From Cylindrospermum stagnale PCC 7417 (GTDB lineage: Bacteria > Cyanobacteriota > Cyanobacteriia > Cyanobacteriales > Nostocaceae), in contig NC_019757.1 in assembly GCF_000317535.1 (NCBI RefSeq), forward strand, positions 1 to 64,000: DNA of 64,000 nucleotides, read 5' to 3'. The translations under genes were made by a program, and so were the position numbers. The first letter of the stretch is position 1. The number at the start of each line of letters is the position of its first letter. Below the pieces are notes generated by a model. That model ran no database searches. It was not told the origin of the DNA and was given only the letters and a program-made list of their open reading frames with translations. This document shows positions 1 to 8,477 of the stretch, piece by piece.

Positions 1-29
1 TATTTTGACGATTCGCTCATTGGTGGTAA

Positions 30-1439
30 ATGATGGAAATTCCCTTAGACAGTCTGTGGAGTCAAGTACTGGATCGCTTACAGCTAGAACTGTCCCGTCC
101 CACCTTTGAAACTTGGATCAAAACTGCTAGTGCAGAACGGTTAGAAAGCAATTGCTTGGTGATTCGTACGCCTAACCCCTTTGCCCGCAATTGGCTACAA
201 AAGTATTACATCAATACTATTGCTCGTGTAGTGCAAGATATTTTGGGTTATCCGGTAGAAATTTATATTACCGTTGCTAAAGGTGATGAAGTTTCTCAAA
301 TCAATGAACGAGAGGTTTCTTGGCAATTACCAGCGACCAATAATATTGATCCAAGTCTTGCGAAGAAAAACCAAAACACTACAGAATTAAACTCTAAATA
401 TGTGTTTTCGCGGTTTGTAGTAGGTGCTAATAATCGCATGGCTCATGCTGCTTCTTTAGCGGTGGCCGAATCTCCAGGTAGGGAATTCAATCCCTTGTTT
501 TTATGTGGTGGTGTGGGTTTGGGTAAAACCCATTTAATGCAAGCTATTGGTCATTATCGCTGGGAAATTTGTCCTGATTCCAAAATTTTTTATGTTTCTA
601 CTGAACAGTTTACAAATGATTTAATTACCGCCATTCGTAAGGATAGTATGCAAAGTTTCCGGGAGCATTTCCGGGCGGCTGATGTTTTGTTAGTCGATGA
701 TATTCAATTTCTTGAGGGTAAAGAGTACACCCAAGAAGAATTTTTTCATACTTTTAATACTTTACATGAGGCAGGTAAGCAAGTTGTTATTGCTTCCGAC
801 CGCCCTCCTCAGCAAATTCCTCGCCTGCAAGAACGTCTTTGTTCCCGGTTTTCTATGGGTTTAATTGCCGATATTCAACCACCAGATTTAGAAACTAGAA
901 TGGCAATTTTACAAAAAAAGGCTGAGTATGAAAATATTCGTCTGTCTAGAGATGTAATCGAGTATATCGCTTCTAATTATACGAATAATATTCGAGAATT
1001 GGAAGGAGCTTTAATTCGGGCGCTGGCTTATATCTCCATTTGGGGTTTACCGATGACGGTGGAAAGTATCACACCAGTTTTAGTTACCCAAAATGAGAAG
1101 GTGGAAGCAACAGCAGAGATAATTTTGACGGTGATTGCCGAGGCGTTTAATATCCCGATTGAAGACCTCAAAAGCAGTTCGCGGCGGCGGGAAATTAGCT
1201 GGGCGCGGCAAATAGGAATGTATTTAATGCGGCAACATACGAGTCTGAGTTTACCGAGGATAGGAGAAGAGTTTGGGGGTAAAGACCATACGACTGTGAT
1301 TTATAGTTGTGATAAAATTGCCCAACTCCGGGCAAGGGAAGGCTTACGGGGCACTGAAAGTGAACGCGCTTTGGTTCAAACCTTGCGTCAACTGAGCGAT
1401 CGCATTAATATGGCAAGTCGTAGCCAAAAATCACCTTGA
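30..1439 (+). CDS. dnaA: Chromosomal replication initiator DnaA
   Basis: DnaA binds DnaA boxes at the origin, forms an ATP-dependent filament and melts the DNA to load the replicative helicase. The 469-residue length is usual for cyanobacteria. The N-terminal helicase-interaction domain is at about 1-85, followed by a linker. The AAA+ core begins near '[19 protein letters not shown]' (Walker [10 protein letters not shown]), with Walker B '[10 protein letters not shown]'. The C-terminal domain IV carries the DnaA signature '[15 protein letters not shown]'. Two adjacent ATG codons are available and the first is used. It lies directly upstream of the box-rich oriC-like region and dnaN in the same direction, a common bacterial arrangement. 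Confidence 0.98.
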   Translation: MMEIPLDSLWSQVLDRLQLELSRPTFETWIKTASAERLESNCLVIRTPNPFARNWLQKYYINTIARVVQDILGYPVEIYITVAKGDEVSQINEREVSWQLPATNNIDPSLAKKNQNTTELNSKYVFSRFVVGANNRMAHAASLAVAESPGREFNPLFLCGGVGLGKTHLMQAIGHYRWEICPDSKIFYVSTEQFTNDLITAIRKDSMQSFREHFRAADVLLVDDIQFLEGKEYTQEEFFHTFNTLHEAGKQVVIASDRPPQQIPRLQERLCSRFSMGLIADIQPPDLETRMAILQKKAEYENIRLSRDVIEYIASNYTNNIRELEGALIRALAYISIWGLPMTVESITPVLVTQNEKVEATAEIILTVIAEAFNIPIEDLKSSSRRREISWARQIGMYLMRQHTSLSLPRIGEEFGGKDHTTVIYSCDKIAQLRAREGLRGTESERALVQTLRQLSDRINMASRSQKSP

Positions 1440-1869
1440 AAATTGAGTTGAGACTTTTCCACAACCAGCATCTTGATTATTACCTTGACATCCGAGCAGT
1501 TAACCGAGAATATTAAGTTAAGTATAAAAATTAATTAAATTTAACTTTAATTGTGGAAAAGCATGCACCTTTTGGGGAAAAAACTGTGGAAAACTTGAGA
1601 GCGTTCACAGTAAATTCCGTTAAGTAGAATTACTCTGTGGAAAAAGTAGGGAGTTTTTCCACAAGTTTTCCACAATTAAGTTAACCGCTTAAACATTTGT
1701 CAAGCGGTCTTGTGACAGGTTTTCCACAATTTCCACAGCTATATATAGGAAAAATATATCTTTGGTAGTAGTTACGTAGATCAAGATATCCCACTCGTCA
1801 AGTAGGCGATCGCAACCACGGATAAACCCTAAGAATGCTAGGATATGCTTCACTAGCTGAATCTGTTTT
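1440..1869. other. Probable replication origin (oriC), dnaA-dnaN intergenic region
   Basis: This 430-base stretch has no gene and holds seven perfect copies of TTTTCCACA: plus strand at 1455-1463, 1655-1663, 1666-1674 and 1720-1728; minus strand at 1552-1560, 1585-1593 and 1636-1644. An eighth near-match is at 1729-1737. An AT-rich stretch at about 1511-1550 could be the unwinding element. The density of boxes between dnaA and dnaN supports an origin or at least a DnaA-regulated promoter region. Whether it is the active origin cannot be told from the sequence alone, since some cyanobacteria initiate without dependence on DnaA. Confidence 0.8.
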
Positions 1870-3030
1870 ATGAAATTAGTTTGCGCCCAAAGCGATCTCA
1901 GTACAAATCTCTCACTCGTCAGCCGTGCAGTACCGTCACGACCAACTCATCCAATACTTGCCAATGTGCTGCTGCAAGCGGATGCTCAAACTAACCAAGT
2001 AAGCTTAACAGCCTTTGATCTGAGCTTGGGTATCCGTACCAGCTTTAATGCCGAGGTATGGGTTGGGGGAGCGATCGCACTTCCTGCTAAACTGCTTGTA
2101 GATATCACCTCTCGTCTACCAGAGGGCGAAATCACCTTAGAAGTTGAATCAGCCACCGACCCTGAAAATGCTGGGGAAGGCTTAATCGTCACCCTCACCC
2201 CCAAAAGTGGGCGTTATCAGGTGCGGGCAATGGGAGCAGAAGAGTTTCCCGAACTACCAATAATCGAAAATGCCGAAGCGCTTCATCTCACCACCGCAGC
2301 ATTAATTGAAGGATTAAGGGGTTCATTATTTGCCACCAGTGGTGACGAAACAAAGCAAGTCCTGACTGGAGTCCATTTAACAGTTAAACAAGACACCCTA
2401 GAATTTGCCGCCACCGATGGACACCGTCTAGCAGTGGTAGAAACTACTAACGAGCGTCCTCTGGGTGGGAGTGGTCAGCTAGAGGTGACAGTACCCGCTA
2501 GAGCCTTGCGCGAACTACAGCGGATGTTGGCTCATAGCTCGGCATCAGAAGAAACTGTAGCTTTATATTTTGATCAAGGTCAAGTTGTATTTGCCTGGCA
2601 AAATCAACGCTTGGCTAGTCGGACTTTAGAAGGGCAATATCCCGCTTATCGACAACTGATTCCCCGCCAATTTGAGCGACAAGTGACCGTTGAGCGGCGT
2701 CAATTCATTAGCACCTTAGAGCGGATTGCTGTCCTCGCCGATCAAAAGAATAACATTGTCAAAGTTAGCATTGATCAAGCAGCTCAAGAAATTACCTTAT
2801 CTTGTGAAGCTCAAGATGTGGGGAGTGGTAGAGAGTCAATGCCAGCAATGATATCTGGGGAAAACATCGATATTGCTTTTAATGTTAAATATTTAATGGA
2901 AGGCTTGAAAGAGTTACCATCTTCAGAAATTCAAATGCATTTAAATCAAAGCTTAACCCCAGTGATTTTTACACCATTGGGTGGGCTGAAAATGACTTAT
3001 TTAGCTATGCCGGTGCAACTTAGAAATTAG
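1870..3030 (+). CDS. dnaN: DNA polymerase III sliding clamp (beta subunit)
   Basis: The beta clamp encircles DNA and tethers polymerase III and other replication and repair enzymes. The 386-residue length is normal. The N-terminus (MKLVCAQSDLSTNLSLVSRAVPSRPTHPILANV) has the classic first clamp domain, where the 'RPTHPILANV' segment is diagnostic. Three repeated clamp folds follow, and the C-terminus ends 'PLGGLKMTYLAMPVQL', close to the family's usual P-M-R/P-x-L tail that lines the binding pocket. It follows the putative oriC, co-directional with dnaA. Its stop codon overlaps by 11 bases the end of the convergent histidine kinase gene. Confidence 0.97.
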   Translation: MKLVCAQSDLSTNLSLVSRAVPSRPTHPILANVLLQADAQTNQVSLTAFDLSLGIRTSFNAEVWVGGAIALPAKLLVDITSRLPEGEITLEVESATDPENAGEGLIVTLTPKSGRYQVRAMGAEEFPELPIIENAEALHLTTAALIEGLRGSLFATSGDETKQVLTGVHLTVKQDTLEFAATDGHRLAVVETTNERPLGGSGQLEVTVPARALRELQRMLAHSSASEETVALYFDQGQVVFAWQNQRLASRTLEGQYPAYRQLIPRQFERQVTVERRQFISTLERIAVLADQKNNIVKVSIDQAAQEITLSCEAQDVGSGRESMPAMISGENIDIAFNVKYLMEGLKELPSSEIQMHLNQSLTPVIFTPLGGLKMTYLAMPVQLRN

Positions 3031-5803
3031 TCACAGGCTTGGTGAGCTTTCCCTGGGGTTTTTGCGGTTGGCTAATCGGAATTTCAATCCAGAATTGGGT
3101 GCCTAAACCTGGCTGTGAATCACATTTCAAGACACCACCGTGCTTCTCGACTATAATCTGGTAACTAATTGATAAACCCAAGCCAGTACCTTTGCCTATT
3201 GGCTTAGTGGTGAAAAATGGATCAAATACTTGTTGTCTAACGGCTTTTGGAATTCCTGAACCGTTGTCGGTAATGCAAATCACTACACTTTTCACATTGC
3301 CTTTAAGTTCACCGACGGCAGTGTTGATCGTAATTTGACTTTGATGATGTTCTAATTTTGCATCTTTGTGATGTTCTAAGGCATCGATGGCATTGCTCAA
3401 AACATTCATAAATACCTGATTGAGTTGTCCGGCATAACACTCTACCAAGGGCAGCTCACCGTACTCTTTGACTAGGTGAATGCTGGGACTGTCTGGCCTG
3501 GCTTTGAAACGATGCTGCAAAATCAGCAAGGTACTATCAATGCCCTCGTGAATATCCACAGCTTTAACTTCGGCTTCATCAAGGCGAGAGAAATTCCGTA
3601 AACCTGAGACAATCTGCCGGATGCGGTCGACTCCTACCTTCATGGAGGATAGAGTTTTAGGCAAATCTTGGCTAATAAATTCTAAGTCAATTTCTACTGC
3701 TCGCTCGTAAATATCAGGACTGGTGAGGCCTTGTTGCTGATAAAGCTCTAGCATACTGAGTAAATCTTCGGCATATTCATTGACATGGACAAGGTTGCCG
3801 TAGATGAAGTTGACTGGGTTGTTAATTTCGTGGGCTATACCTGCCACTAATTGACCCAATGAAGACATTTTTTCAGTTTGGACGAGTTGGGTTTGAGTTG
3901 CTTTTAAATCACGTAAGGCTTGAGTTAGCTTTTGAGACTGCTTTTTTGTCTGGTTAAGCAATTCAGCTTGTTCACGGGCTACACTCATTTGAGCGGCGAT
4001 TTGGGTCACAAATTGGATTTCTGAGGTTTGCCATTCGCGGGTTTGGCTACACTGGTGAATGCAAAGCAAGCCCCAGAGGTGATCACCTTCCATCACTGGT
4101 GCAGTGATATTTGCCTTTACCTGAAATTGATCGAGCATAGCGATATGGCATTCCCGCAAAAGAGCATTGTGGATGTCTGAAACTGCATTTACTCGCCCCA
4201 TGTGATATTTGGTGGCATAATTGTCTGCAAAACAGCGATCGCTAGTTTTCACCGCCAGAGCAGAAACAAAACCTGGCAGCACATCTTCGGCAACGATTTC
4301 TCCTTGATTAAAATTAGAACTGGGGTCAAAGCGATAAAAGCCAACCCGGTCAGCATTCAAGGCCAGGCGAACTTCTCTACAGGTAGTGCTAAAAATTGTG
4401 TCGATGTCAAGAGATTGCCGCATTTTGGCGACAACTTCAAACAATATTCGCTGTTGTTCAGTTGCCTGTTGCAGCTTAGATGTGCGCTCTTGAACTTGAT
4501 ATTCTAAGTTGGCATTGAAGGCATTTACTTGTTGGTAAAGCTCATATTGCTGAATTGCTAAAGCAAATTGTTTACCCAGTTCTTGCGCCAGTTCCATCTC
4601 TTCAGCACTCCACTCGCGAGCTTGCGCTGTTTTAGATTCTCGCCAGACTTCAAAGGATAGACGGGGGTAAAGTTGCCGTTGATCAGGGTCAAATCGCCCA
4701 GCCCACAGGGTTTCTGTGTCTATTTCGTCCCGGAAAATACTTAAGTATCCTAACAACTCCTGTCGGTAATGCAGTGGAATCACCAAGACAGAGCGAATTT
4801 TCGTTGAGCGAAAAGCAACTTGCAGATTTCGCCAGCTAGAATCTTGATAGATATCGGCGATCGCCCAAATATCATACTCACCTGATTGATAATGCTCCTG
4901 CCAGAGGCTATCTTGCTCGATCAGTGGATATTTTGCTAACTCTGGAATCACAGGTTGTAGACCGCAAGTATATAGTTTGATGCCATCTCTGGCAGCTTGT
5001 AGGCAGTCTGTTAAACTCCTGAATCTGCTGTTGTGGAGATTAAATAATTGATTTCTAATGCATAATCTACCACCAGAACCAGAGAAGGCAGCAACGGTTT
5101 CTTCTAAAGCTGACTTTAATTCGATGGCGGACAGTGAATGCAACTCTGTGGCGATGCGGTTAATAATCGCTTCCCTCGCAGCTTTTTGCTGCGCTTTGGT
5201 GAAGAGGTTACTTTGGGCGATCGCCACTGACAAATGATCAACCACCATCTGCACTGCTTGCAGTTCCTGTTCTGTAACAAAACGGGTTTCCGCGTTATGA
5301 GATACTAGCAGCCCCCAGAGTTGATCTTGATGCAAAATGGGTGTGACTAAAGAAGACTTTACCCCCATTGCATTCATATATTCTAAATGACATGGGTCTA
5401 CAGGACGGTAACAGATATCCTCGGAGATGATCTCTCCTGTTTGTAAATCACGTAAGGAAGTGTGGCCAATTTCTTGAGTATCAACATTGATCACAGAACG
5501 CACCCGCGACTTGATAAATAGTTCACGGGCATCGGCGGGAATGTCATCAGCGGGAAAATTTAGCCCTAGCAACGATGGTAACCGATTTTCATAAATTGAC
5601 TCAGCAATAACTTGACCACTACCATCAGGATGAAATTTGTAAATCATCACTCGGTCGGTTCCCAGTAATGACCGCAATTCCGCCGCACTCACCGTGATAA
5701 TCTCTTCAAACTCTAAGGTTCGACGGATGCGGTTTGTGATTCGGTGCAGTAAACCTTCGTCATCACGACTCACCCGCAAGTCTTGTTTAGGGATAGAGGT
5801 CAT
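3020..5803 (-). CDS. Multi-GAF phytochrome/cyanobacteriochrome-like sensor histidine kinase
   Basis: Predicted cytoplasmic photoreceptor kinase of 927 residues. GAF1 (about 20-200) resembles a phytochrome GAF, with 'FPADDIP' and the bilin-attachment pair Cys138-His139 in 'DPCHLEYM'. GAF2 (about 215-420) has no such pair. A coiled-coil-like stretch at about 425-455 precedes GAF3 (about 460-615). GAF3 has both Cys552-His553 ('ECHIAML') and a DXCF motif (DRCF, Cys524), as in dual-cysteine blue/green-type cyanobacteriochromes. The kinase core follows: phospho-acceptor His658 in 'AGIAHEINNPVNF', then HATPase with 'NVLSNAIDAL', 'ITDNGSGI' and 'GTGLGLSISYQI'. No receiver or output domain is present, and no intact response regulator is adjacent. 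It is convergent with dnaN. Light sensing is inferred from the cysteines. Confidence 0.9.
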   Translation of the reverse strand: MTSIPKQDLRVSRDDEGLLHRITNRIRRTLEFEEIITVSAAELRSLLGTDRVMIYKFHPDGSGQVIAESIYENRLPSLLGLNFPADDIPADARELFIKSRVRSVINVDTQEIGHTSLRDLQTGEIISEDICYRPVDPCHLEYMNAMGVKSSLVTPILHQDQLWGLLVSHNAETRFVTEQELQAVQMVVDHLSVAIAQSNLFTKAQQKAAREAIINRIATELHSLSAIELKSALEETVAAFSGSGGRLCIRNQLFNLHNSRFRSLTDCLQAARDGIKLYTCGLQPVIPELAKYPLIEQDSLWQEHYQSGEYDIWAIADIYQDSSWRNLQVAFRSTKIRSVLVIPLHYRQELLGYLSIFRDEIDTETLWAGRFDPDQRQLYPRLSFEVWRESKTAQAREWSAEEMELAQELGKQFALAIQQYELYQQVNAFNANLEYQVQERTSKLQQATEQQRILFEVVAKMRQSLDIDTIFSTTCREVRLALNADRVGFYRFDPSSNFNQGEIVAEDVLPGFVSALAVKTSDRCFADNYATKYHMGRVNAVSDIHNALLRECHIAMLDQFQVKANITAPVMEGDHLWGLLCIHQCSQTREWQTSEIQFVTQIAAQMSVAREQAELLNQTKKQSQKLTQALRDLKATQTQLVQTEKMSSLGQLVAGIAHEINNPVNFIYGNLVHVNEYAEDLLSMLELYQQQGLTSPDIYERAVEIDLEFISQDLPKTLSSMKVGVDRIRQIVSGLRNFSRLDEAEVKAVDIHEGIDSTLLILQHRFKARPDSPSIHLVKEYGELPLVECYAGQLNQVFMNVLSNAIDALEHHKDAKLEHHQSQITINTAVGELKGNVKSVVICITDNGSGIPKAVRQQVFDPFFTTKPIGKGTGLGLSISYQIIVEKHGGVLKCDSQPGLGTQFWIEIPISQPQKPQGKLTKPVTNF

Positions 5804-5926
5804 TGCTTTTAGGAAAATAAATTGTTACAGCTGCCGAAAGTGACAATTAAATTTAAAAAAATTTTGTAATTTAATTGCTCCCCTTGTCCTCAGTATAACT
5901 ACGGTCTACTTAATAATAAATAATTT

Positions 5927-6112
5927 TTAGAGCGCCCAGCCTAGTGCTGTACTGATTTGATCTGCCAGTCTCAAGGGGCAAAAAGGCTTGGCAAAGACAG
6001 CTGCAAGATCCAAATCAGAAAAATTTTCTCGATCTGATTGCTGAAGTTTGACTGTTGATAAAATTACTAGAATTGTCTTAGTCGCAAGGTTAGCCTTTAC
6101 AGCACTTGAAAT
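5927..6112 (-). pseudogene. Response-regulator receiver domain fragment
   Basis: The last 60 or so residues read as the C-terminal part of a receiver domain: 'TKTILVILSTVKLQQSD', then 'DLAAVFAKPFCPLRLADQI' and 'ALGW'. This includes the conserved Lys-Pro-Phe after beta-5. The phospho-acceptor Asp half is missing. Upstream the frame runs into an AT dinucleotide run and a repeat-like GC-rich stretch, so the N-terminus is lost. It sits beside the sensor kinase and may be the remnant of its former partner; that link is inference. The open frame continues to 6316, but the extra N-terminal part does not look like a receiver. Confidence 0.6.
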
Positions 6113-6204
6113 GTGAATGGAATATATATATATATCTTGGAGTCCTTCGGACACGCTGTTCGCGTTGGCGCCATCGCGCTTTACTGTGGCAGCTAGAATT
6201 GGTA

Positions 6205-6402
6205 ATGTTGGCAGCGGCTTTTGGGCAGAAGGCATTTGCACGCCGGAGTGAATCTGACATAACCAAGCAAAATCCTGGCCAATTAAGCTTTCGCTACTCG
6301 TCCAAGGGACAGCCAATCCTCAGTAATCTTAACCTCCATGCAGAACCGGGGGCATTTCTAGCGATTGTCGGCCCTTCCGGAAGTGGGAAATCAATGATAT
6401 GA
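6205..6402 (+). pseudogene. ABC transporter ATP-binding domain fragment (peptide-exporter type)
   Basis: The frame encodes the start of an ABC nucleotide-binding domain: 'LSFRYSSKGQPILSNLNL', then Walker A 'GPSGSGKS', followed immediately by Met-Ile and a stop. Q-loop, signature motif and Walker B are all missing, so this cannot be a working ATPase. The wording of the fragment resembles the ATPases of NHLM-type bacteriocin exporters common in Nostoc; that subfamily call is tentative. It abuts the receiver fragment on the opposite strand, suggesting a region shuffled by recombination. Confidence 0.6.
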
Positions 6403-6444
6403 GGAATGACAATATTTTCGTCACTCAAGCGAGTTTCTCAGGAC

Positions 6445-6690
6445 TTAGCTAATTTCTATTTGCTTTTTAGCAGTTTTTAATTGCTTCCAGAGCATTTTAA
6501 TTTGGGTGTAAGCATCTTCCGGAGAAAGCTTGCCGCTAGTTTGTAGGTTGCAGACATAGCTCACTCGTTGAGAAAACTCCTGGAGATGAGAATTAAAAGC
6601 CAAATACTCTGGCTTGAACTGACCGTAATAACTACTGTGAGGATAGAGAAAATCAGATAGATCAGCTAAAAAATTAGAGTCTTGTACCAT
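6445..6690 (-). CDS. Small conserved cyanobacterial protein (DUF7219-like)
   Basis: An 81-residue soluble protein with no signal peptide or membrane segment. The pattern 'FLYPHSSYYGQFKPEYLAFN' followed by 'EFSQRVSYVCNLQTSGKLS' and 'KMLWKQLKTAKKQ' matches a family of small cyanobacterial proteins of unknown function that I recognise as DUF7219. No catalytic residues are evident. It is divergent from the modA-like gene, and one of the CCAACT-type palindromes (6765-6777) lies about 75 bases upstream of its ATG, so it may belong to the same regulon. Function unknown. Confidence 0.7.
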   Translation of the reverse strand: MVQDSNFLADLSDFLYPHSSYYGQFKPEYLAFNSHLQEFSQRVSYVCNLQTSGKLSPEDAYTQIKMLWKQLKTAKKQIEIS

Positions 6691-6764
6691 TACTATTTAC
6701 AACCATTAACGGAAAAAATTCAGTAATAAACTAAATATTTGCCTCAGAATTCCATTTTATTCTT

Positions 6765-6796
6765 CCAACTAAGTTGGTAAATAACTTATACCAACC
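6765..6796. promoter_or_regulatory. Operator-like palindrome plus half-site, copy 1
   Basis: A perfect 13-base inverted repeat CCAACTAAGTTGG at 6765-6777 is followed by a half-site TACCAACC at 6789-6796. It lies between the DUF7219 gene (start 6690, minus) and the modA-like gene (start 7360, plus). Near-identical palindromes occur at 7019, 7277 and 29181. A symmetric, repeated site in divergent promoters is what a dimeric repressor operator looks like. The binding protein is not shown by the sequence; the XRE-type regulator at 29528 is my leading candidate. Confidence 0.6.
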
Positions 6797-7018
6797 AAAC
6801 TCGATTAACTGTATCAATAGTTACATTTTTCACATTTCCAAAATCTGAAGATGCCAGACCTGAGGTGATGATATACATTGGTGCGATTCCTTAATCCAGA
6901 GTGCTCCGTGTAATTGCAAAGCGCCTCTCGTTAAAGGCTGACAGCCCACATAGACTTACTTCCCAACGTCAAATTTTTATCAAGTCAACGTTTGATTACA
7001 TAGTTAAATTGATTTTTT

Positions 7019-7033
7019 CCAACTTAGTTGGTA
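7019..7033. promoter_or_regulatory. Operator-like palindrome, copy 2
   Basis: CCAACTTAGTTGG, a perfect 13-base inverted repeat at 7019-7031 followed by TA, so that the right half reads AGTTGGTA. It differs from copy 1 only at the central base. It lies about 330 bases upstream of the modA-like start codon, midway in the gene-free region 6691-7359. That region otherwise holds AT-rich sequence and a 16-base dispersed segment (7201-7216) also found at 26829-26844. No convincing gene is present there. Confidence 0.6.
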
Positions 7034-7276
7034 ATATGGCTTTAACCGAGAAAACACGCATATATCAGAACCAGCCTGTAAAGGTTAATAGCTAGAGAGG
7101 TTTAAACGTTCACCAAAATCAATAAATAAGTATGGTTGTCAGATAATTTACTCAACAGCCATCACAAAACAAGATTTTCTATTGGGGCAATTACGCAGAG
7201 GCAGTGCCGTAGGCAACCGCTACCCTAGGATACTGCGAAGTCCTAATAGATTTTCAAAATGCTTTTTGTCAATTTT

Positions 7277-7297
7277 TATACCAACTTTATTGGTATA
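7277..7297. promoter_or_regulatory. Operator-like palindrome, copy 3, at the modA-like promoter
   Basis: TATACCAA (7277-7284) and TTGGTATA (7290-7297) form perfect 8-base arms around a 5-base spacer. The core is the same CCAAC...TTGG pattern as copies 1 and 2. It lies about 60 bases before the modA-like ATG, where a bound repressor would be expected to overlap the promoter. It is the best placed of the three copies to control this gene. Confidence 0.6.
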
Positions 7298-7359
7298 AGA
7301 CATCAAGACTAGCAACATCACACAACGTAGTCAATCTCTCTAAGGAATTTTGCTCAAAC

Positions 7360-8244
7360 ATGTTTATTATGACAAAAAGACGACTTATTACTGCGATTGC
7401 TGCCGCAGTTACCAGTTTGATGCTAGTCATCGGCTTACCGTTTGTCACTTCACTACATGATCAAGTAGCACAGGCAACAACCACGCTGCGAGTGTATGCT
7501 GCCGTTAGCTTAACCGAAGTGATACAAGATATTGAGAATGCCTACAATACCGATAACCCTGGCGCACAGATCAGCTTTATCAATACTTTGGACTCTTCAG
7601 GTGCCTTGCTGACCCAGATACAAAATCCAACAAACGAGTCAGCAGGTATACCAGACATATTTATTTCTGCTGCTACAACTCAAATGAATACCTTGCAGAG
7701 CGCAAGTAAATTGGCTTCGGGTTGGCCTGTGACAGTCGCCACAAACCGTTTAGTCTTGATTAAACCAACTACATTTGCTGCTGGTTCTCCAACTCCGAGT
7801 TTTAGTGGTTTTAGTACTTTGACAAATGCCAGCGTTAGAGGCATTGCTATCGGTACACCCACAACTGTGCCTGCGGGGAATTACGGCAAACAAGTTCTAG
7901 AAAGTACCGTCAGCGGTTGCGGAGGAAATATTTACACTACACTCCTGAATAACAGCAAATTGGTATTTGCTAACAATGTTCGGGATGTCTTGTCGGCAGT
8001 TGAAAATAAAACCCTCAGCAGTCAAACCATCGATGCAGGTATCGTTTACACGACTGATAAAGATACTTCTAGCCAGGTAAGCCTCGTAGCAACTGCCGCG
8101 CAAAACTGTCATAGCGCTATTGTCTATCCAGCGGCTGTACTCAGCAGAACTACTAATGGTACGGCAGCAGCTAGTTTTGCTAACTACCTTAGCAGTAGCA
8201 CAGCCCGAGATAAATTTACTGACCTGGGATTTGGTGTTCCCTAA
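7360..8244 (+). CDS. modA: ModA-like periplasmic molybdate-binding protein
   Basis: Substrate-binding protein of 294 residues, predicted to capture molybdate or a related oxyanion in the periplasm. It has a signal peptide (Lys-Arg-Arg, then a hydrophobic stretch to about 32, cleavage probably near 'AQATTT'). The ModA-type core follows: 'LRVYAAVSLTEVIQDI', an oxyanion-loop-like 'LDSSGALLTQI', 'DIFISAATTQM', 'ATNRLVLIKP' and 'DAGIVYTTD'. The ATG at 7360 is preceded by AAGGA; the ATG at 7369 is an alternative. No modB or modC permease or ATPase follows, so this is an orphan binding protein or it works with a transporter encoded elsewhere. Three operator-like palindromes lie upstream. Vanadate or tungstate are possible alternative ligands. 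Confidence 0.85.
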   Translation: MFIMTKRRLITAIAAAVTSLMLVIGLPFVTSLHDQVAQATTTLRVYAAVSLTEVIQDIENAYNTDNPGAQISFINTLDSSGALLTQIQNPTNESAGIPDIFISAATTQMNTLQSASKLASGWPVTVATNRLVLIKPTTFAAGSPTPSFSGFSTLTNASVRGIAIGTPTTVPAGNYGKQVLESTVSGCGGNIYTTLLNNSKLVFANNVRDVLSAVENKTLSSQTIDAGIVYTTDKDTSSQVSLVATAAQNCHSAIVYPAAVLSRTTNGTAAASFANYLSSSTARDKFTDLGFGVP

Positions 8245-8477
8245 TAAGGCTTCAAGGGTGAAAGTGCTGCACTCTTTGGGGTGTAGTGCCATCAGGATAT
8301 TAAGATAGCCTGGCTTTTTTCAGGGGATTTAGGGATAAGCTTTTCCTCTACTGAAAGCCTGATATTTATGCAAGTCGAGTGGAACCTTAAATCCTTGATA
8401 GCTGATATCCAACCGCTTGTTTTCTAACTTTCAGCTAAACACTATTGTCAACTTTGAACCATTTGGAGTGTAGGGTC

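Noticed and set aside
6901-7095. 64-codon open frame in the modA upstream region
   Set aside because: GTG start, no ribosome binding site or recognisable protein, and it runs through an operator-like palindrome (7019-7031).
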